64,000 nucleotides of DNA from Nakamurella sp. PAMC28650. Lineage in GTDB: Bacteria > Actinomycetota > Actinomycetes > Mycobacteriales > Nakamurellaceae. A program made the position numbers and the translations under genes. Location of the stretch: NCBI RefSeq assembly GCF_014303395.1, contig NZ_CP060298.1, forward strand, positions 4,297,001-4,361,000. Reading direction: 5' to 3'. Of the stretch, positions 54,701 through 64,000 are shown one piece after another; position 1 is the stretch's first letter; the number at the start of each line of letters is the position of its first letter. The notes under the pieces were generated by a model that made no database searches, was not told where the DNA came from, and was given only the letters and a program-made list of their open reading frames with translations.

Positions 54701-55063
54701 GCAGATCATCCCGGTCGGATCGGCCGACACCGTGTAGGTCATGTCCCGGCTCTGCAGATCGGTGAACGAACTGCCGTCGCTGACCAGGAACTGCATGGTC
54801 TGGACATTGGTGGCGTCGATGGTCGGTGCGTAGACGTCGGAAAGGACGCCACCGGCGATCGTGTACCAGATCTTGGAGGTGGCGTTGCGGGCAGTACCCA
54901 GACAATCCTTGCGCGCCAGCCCGAAGTGGCCCAACGAGCCGGGAGCGCCCGGGGCGACCGTCGGTGTCGGTGTCGACGTTGCCGCCTGGACCGGCAGGGC
55001 ACCCCACCCGCTGACCACCAGAGCGCAGGCCAACAAAGCCAGACGAAGGCGAGAACGTTTCAC
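51746..55063 (-). CDS. Secreted glucodextranase/glucoamylase (GH15) with C-terminal binding domain
   Basis: A 1105-residue exported enzyme. GTG 55063 (GAGG four bases before) gives the signal KRSRLRLALLACALVVSGWG up to VQA. The N-terminal glucodextranase-N-like beta domain (GHFGLARKDCLGTARN, KIWYTIAGGVLSDVYAPTID) is followed by the (alpha/alpha)6 barrel of GH15. In the barrel, YREVFARDLYEAFTALL, RWEEQSGYSPSTIAAEIAG (acid Glu) and LVPEQDWDAQD (base Glu) are visible. An Ig-like domain follows (TTLTVTAPADGTAQTGTINV). A C-terminal glucodextranase-type domain (FDAPDPAGDDNGPGNYTYP, FRAQTRDLTPTFGSPLGAQ) ends the protein. It releases glucose from the ends of dextran- or amylose-like glucans outside the cell; the exact linkage cannot be read from sequence. 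Confidence 0.9.
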   Translation of the reverse strand: MKRSRLRLALLACALVVSGWGALPVQAATSTPTPTVAPGAPGSLGHFGLARKDCLGTARNATSKIWYTIAGGVLSDVYAPTIDATNVQTMQFLVSDGSSFTDLQSRDMTYTVSADPTGMICTVTSTAKSGQYRLTTTYLTDTARASVVVHTRYVPLSRAARAFRLYVRLDATMGGNGGGGSGNGGADSATVDSSTGSPVPVSYDTVTATNAVNRDYAVPSYLALRADKPFTAASSGFVGTASDGLSQLDGAHVLTPRYDKAVGGNVEQTAAIQLGEESSATLALGFGTSQAAAVSTAGATARTPIRALLAQYEIGWLRYDAGLRRPSLDLPGLSRAQKIAAVKEYYLSANVVKSSEDKTFPGAIVASLASPWGQAVSAGDPTNTYFGSYREVFARDLYEAFTALLTDGDLSTARATTRSLLLQQQQPDGSMPRNSLLNGKVAPDSFNTQLDEAAYPILMAQQSGLGGDPMLWPHIKAAANFLISHGPATGPERWEEQSGYSPSTIAAEIAGLVAAGNIAKQHGDRASARVWLATADFYQRSIKGWSVTTNGPLSTDPYFIRVSKTGDPNAAISYNLGNGGATLDQRSIIDAGFLELVRLGELPAADPVVQNSLKVVDATLMKQTPSGPGWLRYNGDGYGDCSVLGVGGGCATLGAPWAPSGKGTGHVWPVLSAERGEQELATGNRNYAGQLLSSIDNMSSGVGLVPEQDWDAQDVAASAFGTDPGTASIGFVNGKPAGSAAPLTWGSASQVRLMADLSARKVLEQPEQTVDRYLEHTQGSTTLTVTAPADGTAQTGTINVTGSAAVGALVDVADVATDGHSVTTPATATVGAGGMFSVPVTMAGGTNVLVVTATATNGGTAQQVVTVLNDIVAGSKIFDAPDPAGDDNGPGNYTYPTAGDFHAGAYDLTDFQIYDTGSTVTFRAQTRDLTPTFGSPLGAQLIDLYVTVPGGGTTSTAASFPGRNYQLAAGWNRLLEVQGFGQRFIDAGGNTLGTINITARQISRYITFTVDKSALGGTPASGWKFALTLAGQDGFSADQARAFTITPGAYSFGECATTTSDPRCTTDPKVLPKVMDTLTPAGVNQSDELDYTRHQPVVIAAVTLP

Positions 55064-55553
55064 GAAGCCTCGATTCGAGCCGGCGCCGAGCCTCGATGCC
55101 CGGACACGCCGACCCATTCGAGTCCAGTGGGGCGCAGCTGTCAAGCCCGGCCCACTCCGCCGCAGTGCCATCACCGCAGACATGCTCGCCAGCCGGTAGC
55201 CACCGTGGCCGGGTCCGATGAATCGCGGTGGCTGAGCTCGCTTCACCTCGAACGGTTTTGTGCGGGTCAGCAGATCCCTGCGGGTGCGAGCATCGAGGCG
55301 GCGTGGCGCGCGCTGTTCACCCAAGAAGTGCCAACGTGTTTCGCCGGGTCGGCAGTGGGCGGCCACCAGTGCCGCCGACCTCGCAACGCATCCATATTTT
55401 CGGCATGACGGTCGCACCCCGGCCACAAGCTGCTCGCACCGATCGACGATCACCCGGTACAGGTTCAAGCCGCTCACCGCGCGCTCGCCGACCGGTAATT
55501 CCGGCAGAACCTTCGCCCTTTCTGGAGCGCGCTCCGGTGGGTCGAGGAAACGA
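55064..55553. other. Divergent intergenic region
   Basis: About 490 bases between the glucodextranase and aldehyde dehydrogenase genes, holding promoters for both. Open frames run through it but show no recognisable protein. Confidence 0.4.
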
Positions 55554-57113
55554 ATGAGAGGTGGGCATCTGATACAGTTGGCACCCGGAACGAGCTGGGC
55601 GCAGACCTTCGAACGGGCCCGGGTGGCCGCACCTGAGGCATTCGGCGTCGATCGGGCCCTGAACCTGATCCAGGGCGAGTGGGTCGAGGGCGTCCAGATC
55701 GGTGAGCACCGAACCCCGGTGGACGGGTCCCGGATCCCGGGTCCGCCGCGGATCGATCACCGCACGGCCGAGCTCGCCGTTGCCGGCGCCGTCGCCGAGC
55801 ATCGGACCTGGGCCCTGACCGATCTGGACGAACGTCGCCGGCGGGTGCTCTCGGCAGTGGAGGAGATGGCCGGGCACCGGGACCTCCTGGCGTTGCTGCT
55901 GGTCTGGGAGATCGGCAAGCCGTGGCGGTTGGCCTGCGCGGACGTCGACCGGGCGTTGGACGGGGTCCGATGGTACGTGCAGGAGATCGAACGGCAGAGC
56001 GCCGGGCGGGTGCCGTTGCCGGGTCCGGTCAGCAACATCGCCAGTTGGAACTACCCGATGAGTGTGCAGGTGCACGCCGAACTGGTGCAGGTCCTGGCCG
56101 GGAACGCGGTGATCGCGAAAACGCCGAGCCAGGGCGGGTTTCACTGCCTGACGCTGGCCCATGCGCTGATGCGCCGCGCCGGGCTGCCCGTCACGTTGGT
56201 CTCCGGGGTCGGTTCGCAACTGGGGGATGTGCTGATCCGCGGACGGGGCCTGGGGGCGTTGGCCTTCGTCGGGGGCCGGGCCAACGGCCGCAAGGCTGCC
56301 ACCTCGTTGGCCGACACCGGACGCCGGCACTTTCTGGAACAGGAGGGACTGAACACCTGGGGGGTCTTCGGGTTCGGCCAGTGGGACCTGCTGGCCCAGC
56401 ATCTGAAGAAGGGGTTCGAATACGGCAAGCAACGCTGCACCGCCTATCCGCGTTTTGTGGTGCAACGGTCCCTGTTCGATCAGTTCCTGCAGACCTATCT
56501 ACCGGTCATGGACGGGCTGCGGTTCGGTCACCCGCTGGCCCTGGACGATCCAGCCGATCCGTTGCCGGAGTTGGACTTCGGGCCCGTCATCCATGCCGAG
56601 AAGGCGCGCGACCTGCGGGACCGGTTCGACGAGGCGGTGTCCGGCGGCGGGATCCCGCTGGTGCGCCGCACTCTGGCGACGGGTCGGTTCCTGCCGGGCC
56701 AGGACACCGGTGCCTACATCGCGCCCGCGACGATCCTGGAGCCGCCGTCGTCGTGGTCGCTGCACCACCGGGAACCGTTCGGCCCCTTGGATTCCATCGT
56801 GCTGGTGGACACCGAGGCGGAACTGCTGTCGGCGATGAACGCCTCCAACGGATCGCTGGTGGCCTCGATCGCGACCGACGACGCCGATCTGGCCGCCCGG
56901 GTCTCCGAAGAGCTGCAGGCGTTCAAGGTCGGGGTGAACACACCGCGTTCCCGCGGGGACCGCGACGAGGTGTTCGGCGGCCGCGGCGCCTCGTGGAAGG
57001 GCGCCTTCGTCGGTGGCGACCTGCTCGTGCAGGCGGTGACCTGCCGAGCCGACGGATCCGTTGAGCAGCTGTACGGCAACTTCCCGACCTACTCTCTCTA
57101 CCCCCACCGGTGA
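55554..57113 (+). CDS. Aldehyde dehydrogenase family protein
   Basis: A 519-residue NAD(P)-dependent aldehyde dehydrogenase. Recognisable parts are GPVSNIASWNYPMSVQVHAELVQVLAGNAVIAKTPS (coenzyme-binding region), LAFVGGRANGRK, HFLEQEGLNTWGVF (Glu region) and FEYGKQRCTAYPRFVV, where Cys is the catalytic thiol. FGPVIHAEKA and the C-terminal REPFGPLDSIVLV are also typical. The usual ELGGxN reads EQEGLN, a divergent form. ATG 55554 has GAGG seven bases upstream. The substrate is unknown; no pathway partner is adjacent. Confidence 0.88.
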   Translation: MRGGHLIQLAPGTSWAQTFERARVAAPEAFGVDRALNLIQGEWVEGVQIGEHRTPVDGSRIPGPPRIDHRTAELAVAGAVAEHRTWALTDLDERRRRVLSAVEEMAGHRDLLALLLVWEIGKPWRLACADVDRALDGVRWYVQEIERQSAGRVPLPGPVSNIASWNYPMSVQVHAELVQVLAGNAVIAKTPSQGGFHCLTLAHALMRRAGLPVTLVSGVGSQLGDVLIRGRGLGALAFVGGRANGRKAATSLADTGRRHFLEQEGLNTWGVFGFGQWDLLAQHLKKGFEYGKQRCTAYPRFVVQRSLFDQFLQTYLPVMDGLRFGHPLALDDPADPLPELDFGPVIHAEKARDLRDRFDEAVSGGGIPLVRRTLATGRFLPGQDTGAYIAPATILEPPSSWSLHHREPFGPLDSIVLVDTEAELLSAMNASNGSLVASIATDDADLAARVSEELQAFKVGVNTPRSRGDRDEVFGGRGASWKGAFVGGDLLVQAVTCRADGSVEQLYGNFPTYSLYPHR

Positions 57114-57847
57114 TACCACGGCCTTCAGATGATCGCTGGCACCACCACTTGCCGGGTCGGCACGTCGACCAGTCACCACTACTTGAAGGCAGGCAACCCA
57201 GGACCTGCTGAACTTGTGCATGTTCGGTACTCCCGAAATGAACGCAGGAACGGCGCAGCAGACCGTGAGACACGCTGCTGCGCTCACGGTCCCGCACGTT
57301 CGCGCGCAGCGGTCGCGGTCGTCTTGTCGCGCCGCGGTCAGGGTGCGGATGATCGCGTCGGCGCGGATGCCGACCTGCGAGCACGAGAACGGGCCCCGCT
57401 CGGCACGGCCAATCGAGCCAGTGTCGCAGGGGCCGACGGGTTGGTCGACAAGCCGACGGCGGGTCGATGGGCCGGGTCGGCCGCGGAGCTTGGCGATCGA
57501 GCTGATCAGTTCCACCTCGGTCTGCTCGGACGTCTGCTTGCCCTCGGCGCCGACGCGTGGGGCCGCAGAATCAGCCGATAGGTCACTTCGGTGACCGTGG
57601 GTGAGCTTTTGCCGATGGACGAGTCAAGTGGTTCCACCTTCCGAGGCCGGTAGTCAGCCGTTTGGTACGAGGAACCCGCGTTTGTGCCCCGCGTGCGAAG
57701 GCTCCAATCAATTCTCCGTGGCGCACCAGTGACCGGCGGCTCCATACGCCCGGATGGGACGCGTGCTTCGGTTGACAGACCGTGTTCAACTTTGGACCGG
57801 GACCACGATGGTGGCGCCGACGAATGAGAGAGCACGGAGATCTTTTG
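57114..57847. other. Intergenic region before the DUF11 protein gene
   Basis: About 730 bases without a supported gene. Several frames are open on both strands with no family similarity. The stretch from 57590 to 57840 has lower GC content in places and probably carries the promoter of the next gene. Confidence 0.4.
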
Positions 57848-60800
57848 ATGACGATGGGCCGTTCATTGCCGGCGAACTCCTGGCGATCTTCGGGGCCGTC
57901 GCACCGGGGACGCCACGCCGCGGCGCGCACCGGTCGCCGTCTGCTCGCCCAGCTTGCTTCCGTCTCCCTCCTGGTCGCCACGATCGTGGTTCCGGTCGTG
58001 GCCGACGCGCCGTCCGCCTCGGCCGCAGCCGCTTCGACCATCGGCATGGCCAAGACCGGCCCCGGTTCGGTGTTGGCCGGAAGTCCTGTGGCCTACTCGC
58101 TGTCGGCCACCAACCCCTCCGGTGCCGGCAGTGCCGTTCAGGAGTACAATGTCTCCTTCCGCGACGTCCTGCCCGCGGGGGTGGACTACAAGCCCGGTTC
58201 GACCACGCCCGCGGACGTCGGCGATCCGAAGGTGATCACGGCCCAGGTCCACTTCCCGACCGCCGGTTCGCCGCTGGTGCCGCAGCAGACGCTGATCTGG
58301 AGCAACGTCGCGGATCTTCCGCTGGGCGGGACGGTGTCGCTGGGCTACCTCGTCGTGGCCGACCACACGCTGTACCCGGTCGGCCACGACCGTCGGCAAC
58401 AACGCGCAGGACTTCGCCTCGACCAACCCGAGGCTGGTACCGAAGTTCACCGCGGCGGGCACTCCCGTCGACAGCCTGACCACGGCCGTGGGACCGACCC
58501 GGTCGACCACCACCACGATGTCGGCCATCACGATCAAGAAGTCCGACGACGCCAGCCCGGAGGGCAAGTTGCTCCGCGGGGTCCACAAGGACGACTCGGT
58601 CTACACCCTGCTCGTCACCAACAACAGCGATCACCCCACCATCGGCAACCAGGTGGTCGACTATCTCCCGGCGAATCTTGAATTCCTCGGGTGCGGCACG
58701 ACCGAGAACAGCGCGGGCAACGAATACGCCGGGTCCGGACCGCTGGGCGCCGGCCGGACACCGACCGACAACTGCAGGCCGCCCGCAGCCGTCGAGACGG
58801 TCGCCAACCCGACCGCGTTGCTGTCGGGCGTCTTCACCAAGGTCACCTGGACGGTGCCCACCCTCCAGCCGGACGACACGTACACGATCCGGTACGTGGC
58901 CGCGATCCCGTTGCAGGACAACACCATGGTGTTCCCCGGGGGCTCTCCCAGCCCCGCATCCGGCGGCCAGGGTGCCAACCTGGACAACAACACGGGTGCT
59001 TCCACCCGGCAGTCCGGCGACGGCCAGACGGTCACCAACTCGGCAAGCGTCACCGGCACGTACACCGGCCCGACCCCGGGCGACCCGACCGGTGCCGGCG
59101 GCACCCCGGTGAGCGACAGCGACACGCACACCGTCACCGCGAAGGACGTCCGGGTGCTCAAGAGCGTGCAGAGTGCCGGCAGCGCGCCCAGCAAGCAGGA
59201 TGCCTTCGCGATCGGGGGCGTTGCCACCTACTCCCTGCAGGTCGACACCTCCGAGTACACCTCCGCCCAGAACATCGAGCTCACCGATCATCTCGGCAAC
59301 GGGGTCTGCCCGATCGTGACCACCGCCCAGTGGGCCACCCTGGTGCAGGACAATCCGTCACTGGCGGGAGTCGGCGGTTGCGTCGACGACAACCAGGGAC
59401 CGACCATCGACGCCGGGCCCCCCATCAGCTACTCCAGCGTCACCTTCGACGCGAACACGGGCGTCTTCACCATGACGTTCTCGCCCATCGCCGATCTGGC
59501 CGACCAGTCGAGCGTGCACATCACCTACCCCGCGCGGATGCTCGCGCAGTATCCCGGCGGTTCGCTCGTGAACACCGAGACCAGCGCCGGCGACAGCTTC
59601 GGCAACACCGTGTCGTTGGCTGCCACGACCACTCCCATCGGGAACAGCCCGGAGACCGGCCCACTCGCCGTCACGGACACGTCCTCGGCCGAGTTGGTCA
59701 GCAGCGCACCGGCGATCAAGAAGCTGATCGAGCCGCTGCCTGTCCTACCGGCAACGAACTATTCCTGCGCCGGAACGGGTTTCGTCGATCCGACGAACCC
59801 GTCTCTGCCCTCCGCAAGAACAACTTTCGCGCTCGGCGACCTCGTGTGCTTCGAACTCCGGGTCAGCTTCGCCGCCGGGACCTTCACCCGTGATGCATCG
59901 GTCACCGATTTCCTTCCGCAGGGCACCACCTTCGTGGCCGCGACCATCGGCCCGGACAACACCGTGCCGACGAACCAGATCGCGCTGGACACCTCGGCAG
60001 CCTCGAGCGGAACGGTCACCTGGGCCCTGGGACGGACCTCGGGCAACGCGCTGGTGCTGGACCCCGGTCAGACGTTCGTGGCCCGGGTCGCCGTGCGCAT
60101 CACCGATCCGGCGAATCCCGGAGCGGTCGACATCGCCGGCAACCTGATGAAGCTGCGCCAGCAGAACTCGGCCGGTCAGGTGATCTCGCTCCGGGATCAG
60201 GTCAACTTCGCGATCGCCCCCGGCCATTCCCCTGTCGCTCACCAAGGGTGTCGCCTCGATCAACGGCCTGCCCAACCCGGAGAACCCGGAGAACACAGAT
60301 CACCAGCAGATCAGACAGGGTGACGTGGTCGATTTCCGCGTCGACATCTCGCATCTCGGGACAGCCGCGAACGGCACGGACCGCAGCGTGTCGAACATCG
60401 AGGTGTGGGACGTCCTACCCGCGCCATTCACCTGTGCCGACCTCACCGCGAGCGCCGGCTTCGGCCAGGAGTGCCGCGACCCGGGTGCGTTGAACGGCTG
60501 GAACCCGACGGTGAGCGGCCGGTCCATCATCCGCTGGATGATCCCGGGCAGCCTGGCCGCCGGCGGCACCACACGACTGGACTACACCGTCACCGTGCCA
60601 CAGGTCGGTCCGGCGATCGACGTCTCCAACACCGCGTACGTCTCGCAGTACACGGCCGACTCCGACGACCAGCTGGACGGCACCACGTACTACCCGGCCG
60701 GGAACATCGACGCCGACATCCCCCTGGCATCCCAGCTGGCCCCGGCCGTCATCGACAGCTCGGACGTCTACACCGCACCAGCGTCCGCGACCAAGACGGT

Positions 60801-63800
60801 CACCAGCGCCATCGCCGAACCGGGCAACGACGGGGCCGGCCAGGCGGCGGTCGGCGAACTGCTCACCTTCACCATCGGAGCCGTGGTACCCGCGGGTCTG
60901 ACCGTCGCCTCGGCCACCCTCGCGGACGCGCTGCCGCCAAACGGTCTGGAAACTGCTCAACGGCGCGCATCCACCCACCGCATCATTTGCTCCCAATGCA
61001 GCCAGTCCTGGCGTGACAACCGCACTACCCGTTGGCTTCTCACTCGATCCCAGCTCCGGCGCGCTGACCTTCCCGACCTCCTACACCAACAACACCGGCA
61101 CCGACCAGCTGATCCCGGTGACGCTGACCGGTCGATTCACCACGGCGGTCGGCGGCCAGGGCGACGCCAAGGTCGACACTGCCGAATTCACCTACACCCC
61201 AGCAGGCGGTGCGGCGACGACCCTGACCCAGCCGGCCACCTCGACGGTGGTGGAGCCGCTGCCGACGCTGAGCAAGTCGGTCTCCCCCGCCGGGCCCTAC
61301 ACAGCAGGCCAGAACATCACCTATCAGCTCACCGCCGGCAACACCGCCGGACGGCCGACGGCCTACGACAACTGGGTTCTCGACTGCGTCCCGGCCGGCC
61401 TGCAGGTCACCGGATACGTCGCCGGCGGACCGGCCGTCGGCAGCGCAGACAGCCCGACCCCGGGTACCGGAACCGGGAGCGGCGGCAACGGATGCGCCAC
61501 CGGAACCACCCGGATCGGTTGGCACGTCGGTGATCTGGCTGGAGGGGTCAGTGCGTCGCTGTTCTACACGGTGGCCATCGAAGCCGCCGCGGCCGCCGGC
61601 AGGACCTACCTGAACACGGCCGACCTGAGTGCGTCGTCGATTCCCGGCGTTCGCTCGACCCCCCAGTCGCCACTCCCGGACGGCGCGCGCGGGTACACCG
61701 CGTCCGACAACCAGACGGTGAAGGTCACCACCCCGGCCCTGACCAAATCAGCAACACCTGATCATGCCAACGTTGGCACGGCGATCACCTTCACCGTGAC
61801 CGCGCAGATCCCCGCCCAGGTCAACCTCTATCACGCGGTCCTGCGGGACCTGCTCCCCGCCGGTCTGGACGCCTCCACCCTGACGACGGTGTCGCTGACC
61901 TGCGCCCAGACACCCGGCACCTGCACCGTGCCGTCGACTGCTCCGACGACCACACCGTCCGGCGCCGGCACCCTGGCCACGTGGGATCTCGGCGATCTGT
62001 TGGCCCAGCCCCAGGTCCGCACCATCACGCTCACCTACACGGCCGTGCTGGCCGACGTGCCGTCCGTCAGCCGCAACTCGACGGTGACCAACGGCGCCTC
62101 CATCGCGTGGAACCCGGCGATCGGCGGCGGCATACCTCCGTTCACGGCGTCCGACATCTCCGCGACCGCCACGATCACCGTCACCGAACCGGTGGTCCAC
62201 CTGACCAAATCGGTGTCCAACACCAACCCGGAGCCCGGCCAGGGCTTCGACTACACGCTCAGGGCGATCAACGGCGGCGGTCCGGGCGATGCCGGCACCG
62301 GTCCCGCCTACGACGTCGGGATCAGCGACGCGGTACCGGCCGGCGTGGCCATCGACCCGGGGACCTTGCCGGGCGGGACCACGCTGACCGGGCAGGATCC
62401 CAACGGCTCCGGCGGAACCCTGCGCTGGTCGATCCCCGGCCCGCTGGCCGTCGGCGGGTCGACGACGGTCACCTACCACGCCACCCTGGCGCCTTCGGCC
62501 GGGCTGGGCACGGGCGGGCAGCGCAACACCGCCACCGTCACCGACGTCTACAGCCAGACCAACACCGGTGGCCGGCACTCGACGCCCGGAACCACTGCCT
62601 CCCGCACCGTGACTCCCGACTTCCCGAAGATCGTGCCGACCAAGGCGGCCGTCACCACCGGCCCCGCCTACGCCGGAGCGCCTTTCACGTGGCAGCTGAC
62701 GCTGACCAACGCCGGGACCGGCCGGGCGTACAACCTGAGCGCGACCGACACGCTGCCGTTGCACTGGACCTACGATGCCGGCTCGGCCAGGGTCACCACG
62801 GCCGGCGGCACGGCAGTCGCCCTGGACCCGACGATCACCGCAGCGACCGCCACCAACGGTCCGAAGCTGACCTGGACCGGACTTGCCCCGCTGCAGGGCA
62901 ACCCGTCGACCGACGGACTGGCACCCGGTCAGACCATCATCGTCACGCTGGATGCCACCCCCGGTCCGGATGCACCGACCACCAGCGGTACGGCCAGCCC
63001 GAACACCAACACGCTGACCTCCACCGGCACCGACGCGACGAATGCCGCCGGTGACGCGGTCGGGCCCTACGGCTCCGGAACGGGTACGGCGGTGGCGTTG
63101 ATCGCGGCTGCAGACGTCCAGATCACCAAAGCGGCAAATACTTTCACCGCCGGCAGTCAAGGCAGTTGGACGCTGACGGCGAAGAACAACGGCCCGGATC
63201 CGGCAGTCGGCCCGTTCAGCCTGACCGACACCGTCCCCAACCGCCTGACCCTGCCCGGTGGCGGCACCGGCGCCGCTCTGAGACTGATCTCGGCGACCGG
63301 CACCGGATGGTCCTGCACCACCAACTCGGGGACCGGAGCCGTGGCCTGTCCCGGACGAACGGCACCGAGGTGCTGCCGACCGGCCAGTCCTTCCCAGCCG
63401 TCACGGTCACCGTCGCCATCCCCCAGGACGCCGTCACGAGTTCGACCGTCCAGAACGCGGGCTCCATCGCCGATCGCACCTTCGACCCTGACACCGCGAA
63501 CAACACCGATTCCGCGACCGGCACGGTCGTCACCGAGGGCGATCTGAAGATCACCAAGACGCTCGCCGGCGTGATGACCGCCGGAGCGAACGCGAGTTAC
63601 ACCATCGGCGTCACCAACCTCGGCCCTTCGGTGTCGTTGGCCGATGCCGGCTCGCCGATCACGGTGACCGACACGCTGCCGGCCGGGACGACTTTCATCG
63701 CCGCTTCCGGCTCCGGCTGGAACTGTGCGGTTCCGGCCGCCGGTGTGCTGACCTGCCGATGGACCACGACCCTGGCTGCCGCGGCCGGCGCCGCCCCGTT

Positions 63801-64000
63801 GACCGTCACCGTTCGGGTGCCGTCCGATCGCACGTCACCGGTGGTCAACACGGCTGCGGTGACGCCGGGCAGCACCCCGGACGACGATTCGCTCGGGGGG
63901 ATCGACACGGCGTCGGTGACGACCACTCCCGATCAGCAGGCAGACCTCGGGATCTCCAAGGTGTTGGTGAACAAGGACACCCAGCCGATCGTCGCCGGCA
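57848..64000 (+). pseudogene. Very large DUF11-repeat surface protein with four frameshifts, partial
   Basis: ATG 57848 has GGAG ten bases upstream and leads into a signal peptide (RRLLAQLASVSLLVATIVVP to SASAAA). The rest is a chain of DUF11/isopeptide-type beta repeats of about 130-180 residues, each with a K-x-(V/A/S) start, an NxGxG turn and a (D)xLPAGxx motif. Examples are FRDVLPAGVDYKPGS, VDYLPANLEFLGC, VTDFLPQGTTFVAA, LTKSVSNTNPEPGQGF and VTDTLPAGTTFIAA. The frame is continuous in five pieces: 57848-58384, 58386-60230, 60232-60951, 60953-63351 and 63352 to the window edge. One extra base at about 58384, 60231 and 60952, and one missing base at about 63351, account for all breaks; repeat sequence continues exactly across each. 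More than 2040 residues are coded so far. Likely a cell-wall stalk or adhesin if intact. Confidence 0.75.

Noticed and set aside
1-64000. CRISPR arrays, insertion sequences, prophage genes and attachment sites
   Set aside because: I found no regularly spaced repeats, transposase or integrase motifs, or tRNA-linked direct repeats.

Overview
The window is GC-rich, densely coded DNA of an actinobacterium. Third codon positions are strongly G/C, and the sequence has a WhiG/FliA-type sigma factor, a class F sortase, a glucodextranase-like secreted GH15 enzyme, a NERD protein and ANTAR-like proteins. Gene content would fit a Nakamurella-like soil actinobacterium, but that is an inference from style and not a taxonomic proof.

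Layout. 1-951 (minus): the first 60 codons of a sugar phosphate cyclase (EEVS/DDGS family) preceded by a HAD-fold protein whose catalytic Asp is gone. 1369-6234: a DUF2079 membrane protein, HtpG and a WhiG/FliA-like sigma factor. 6314-19970 (minus): a complete type IV pilus operon in the order pilB-pilT-pilC-pilA-pilD-pilM-pilN-pilO, followed by three overlapping minor prepilins. One of these carries Ig/FN3/LamG-like adhesion domains and the last carries a ricin-type lectin. A perfect inverted repeat (20038-20062) lies in front of pilB.

20471-23552: a hypothetical gene behind an array of symmetric DNA elements, a frameshifted NERD gene, and a Tat-secreted M15 peptidase with beta-trefoil repeats. 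23689-33528 holds three GGDEF proteins (one GGDEF-EAL) around a three-gene minus-strand locus: subtilase, alpha/beta hydrolase and membrane protein. A fourth GGDEF protein is at 45142-46875. All four have an RxxD I-site, so cyclic di-GMP signalling is dense here and may control the pilus.

33675-46875: small regulators, a class II glutamine amidotransferase, glgX, a remnant of a sedolisin with its kelch-repeat tail, katG and an EamA fragment. 47985-64000: a cell-surface island with a DUF3494 ice-binding-like wall protein, a class F sortase, a secreted HExxH protein, a glucodextranase, an aldehyde dehydrogenase and a very large DUF11-repeat surface protein broken by four single-base frameshifts and cut by the window end.

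Six apparent one-base frameshifts occur (NERD gene, membrane protein, four in the DUF11 gene). They may be real decay or assembly errors in GC-rich runs; raw reads would decide. No tRNA, rRNA, CRISPR array or insertion sequence was recognised.
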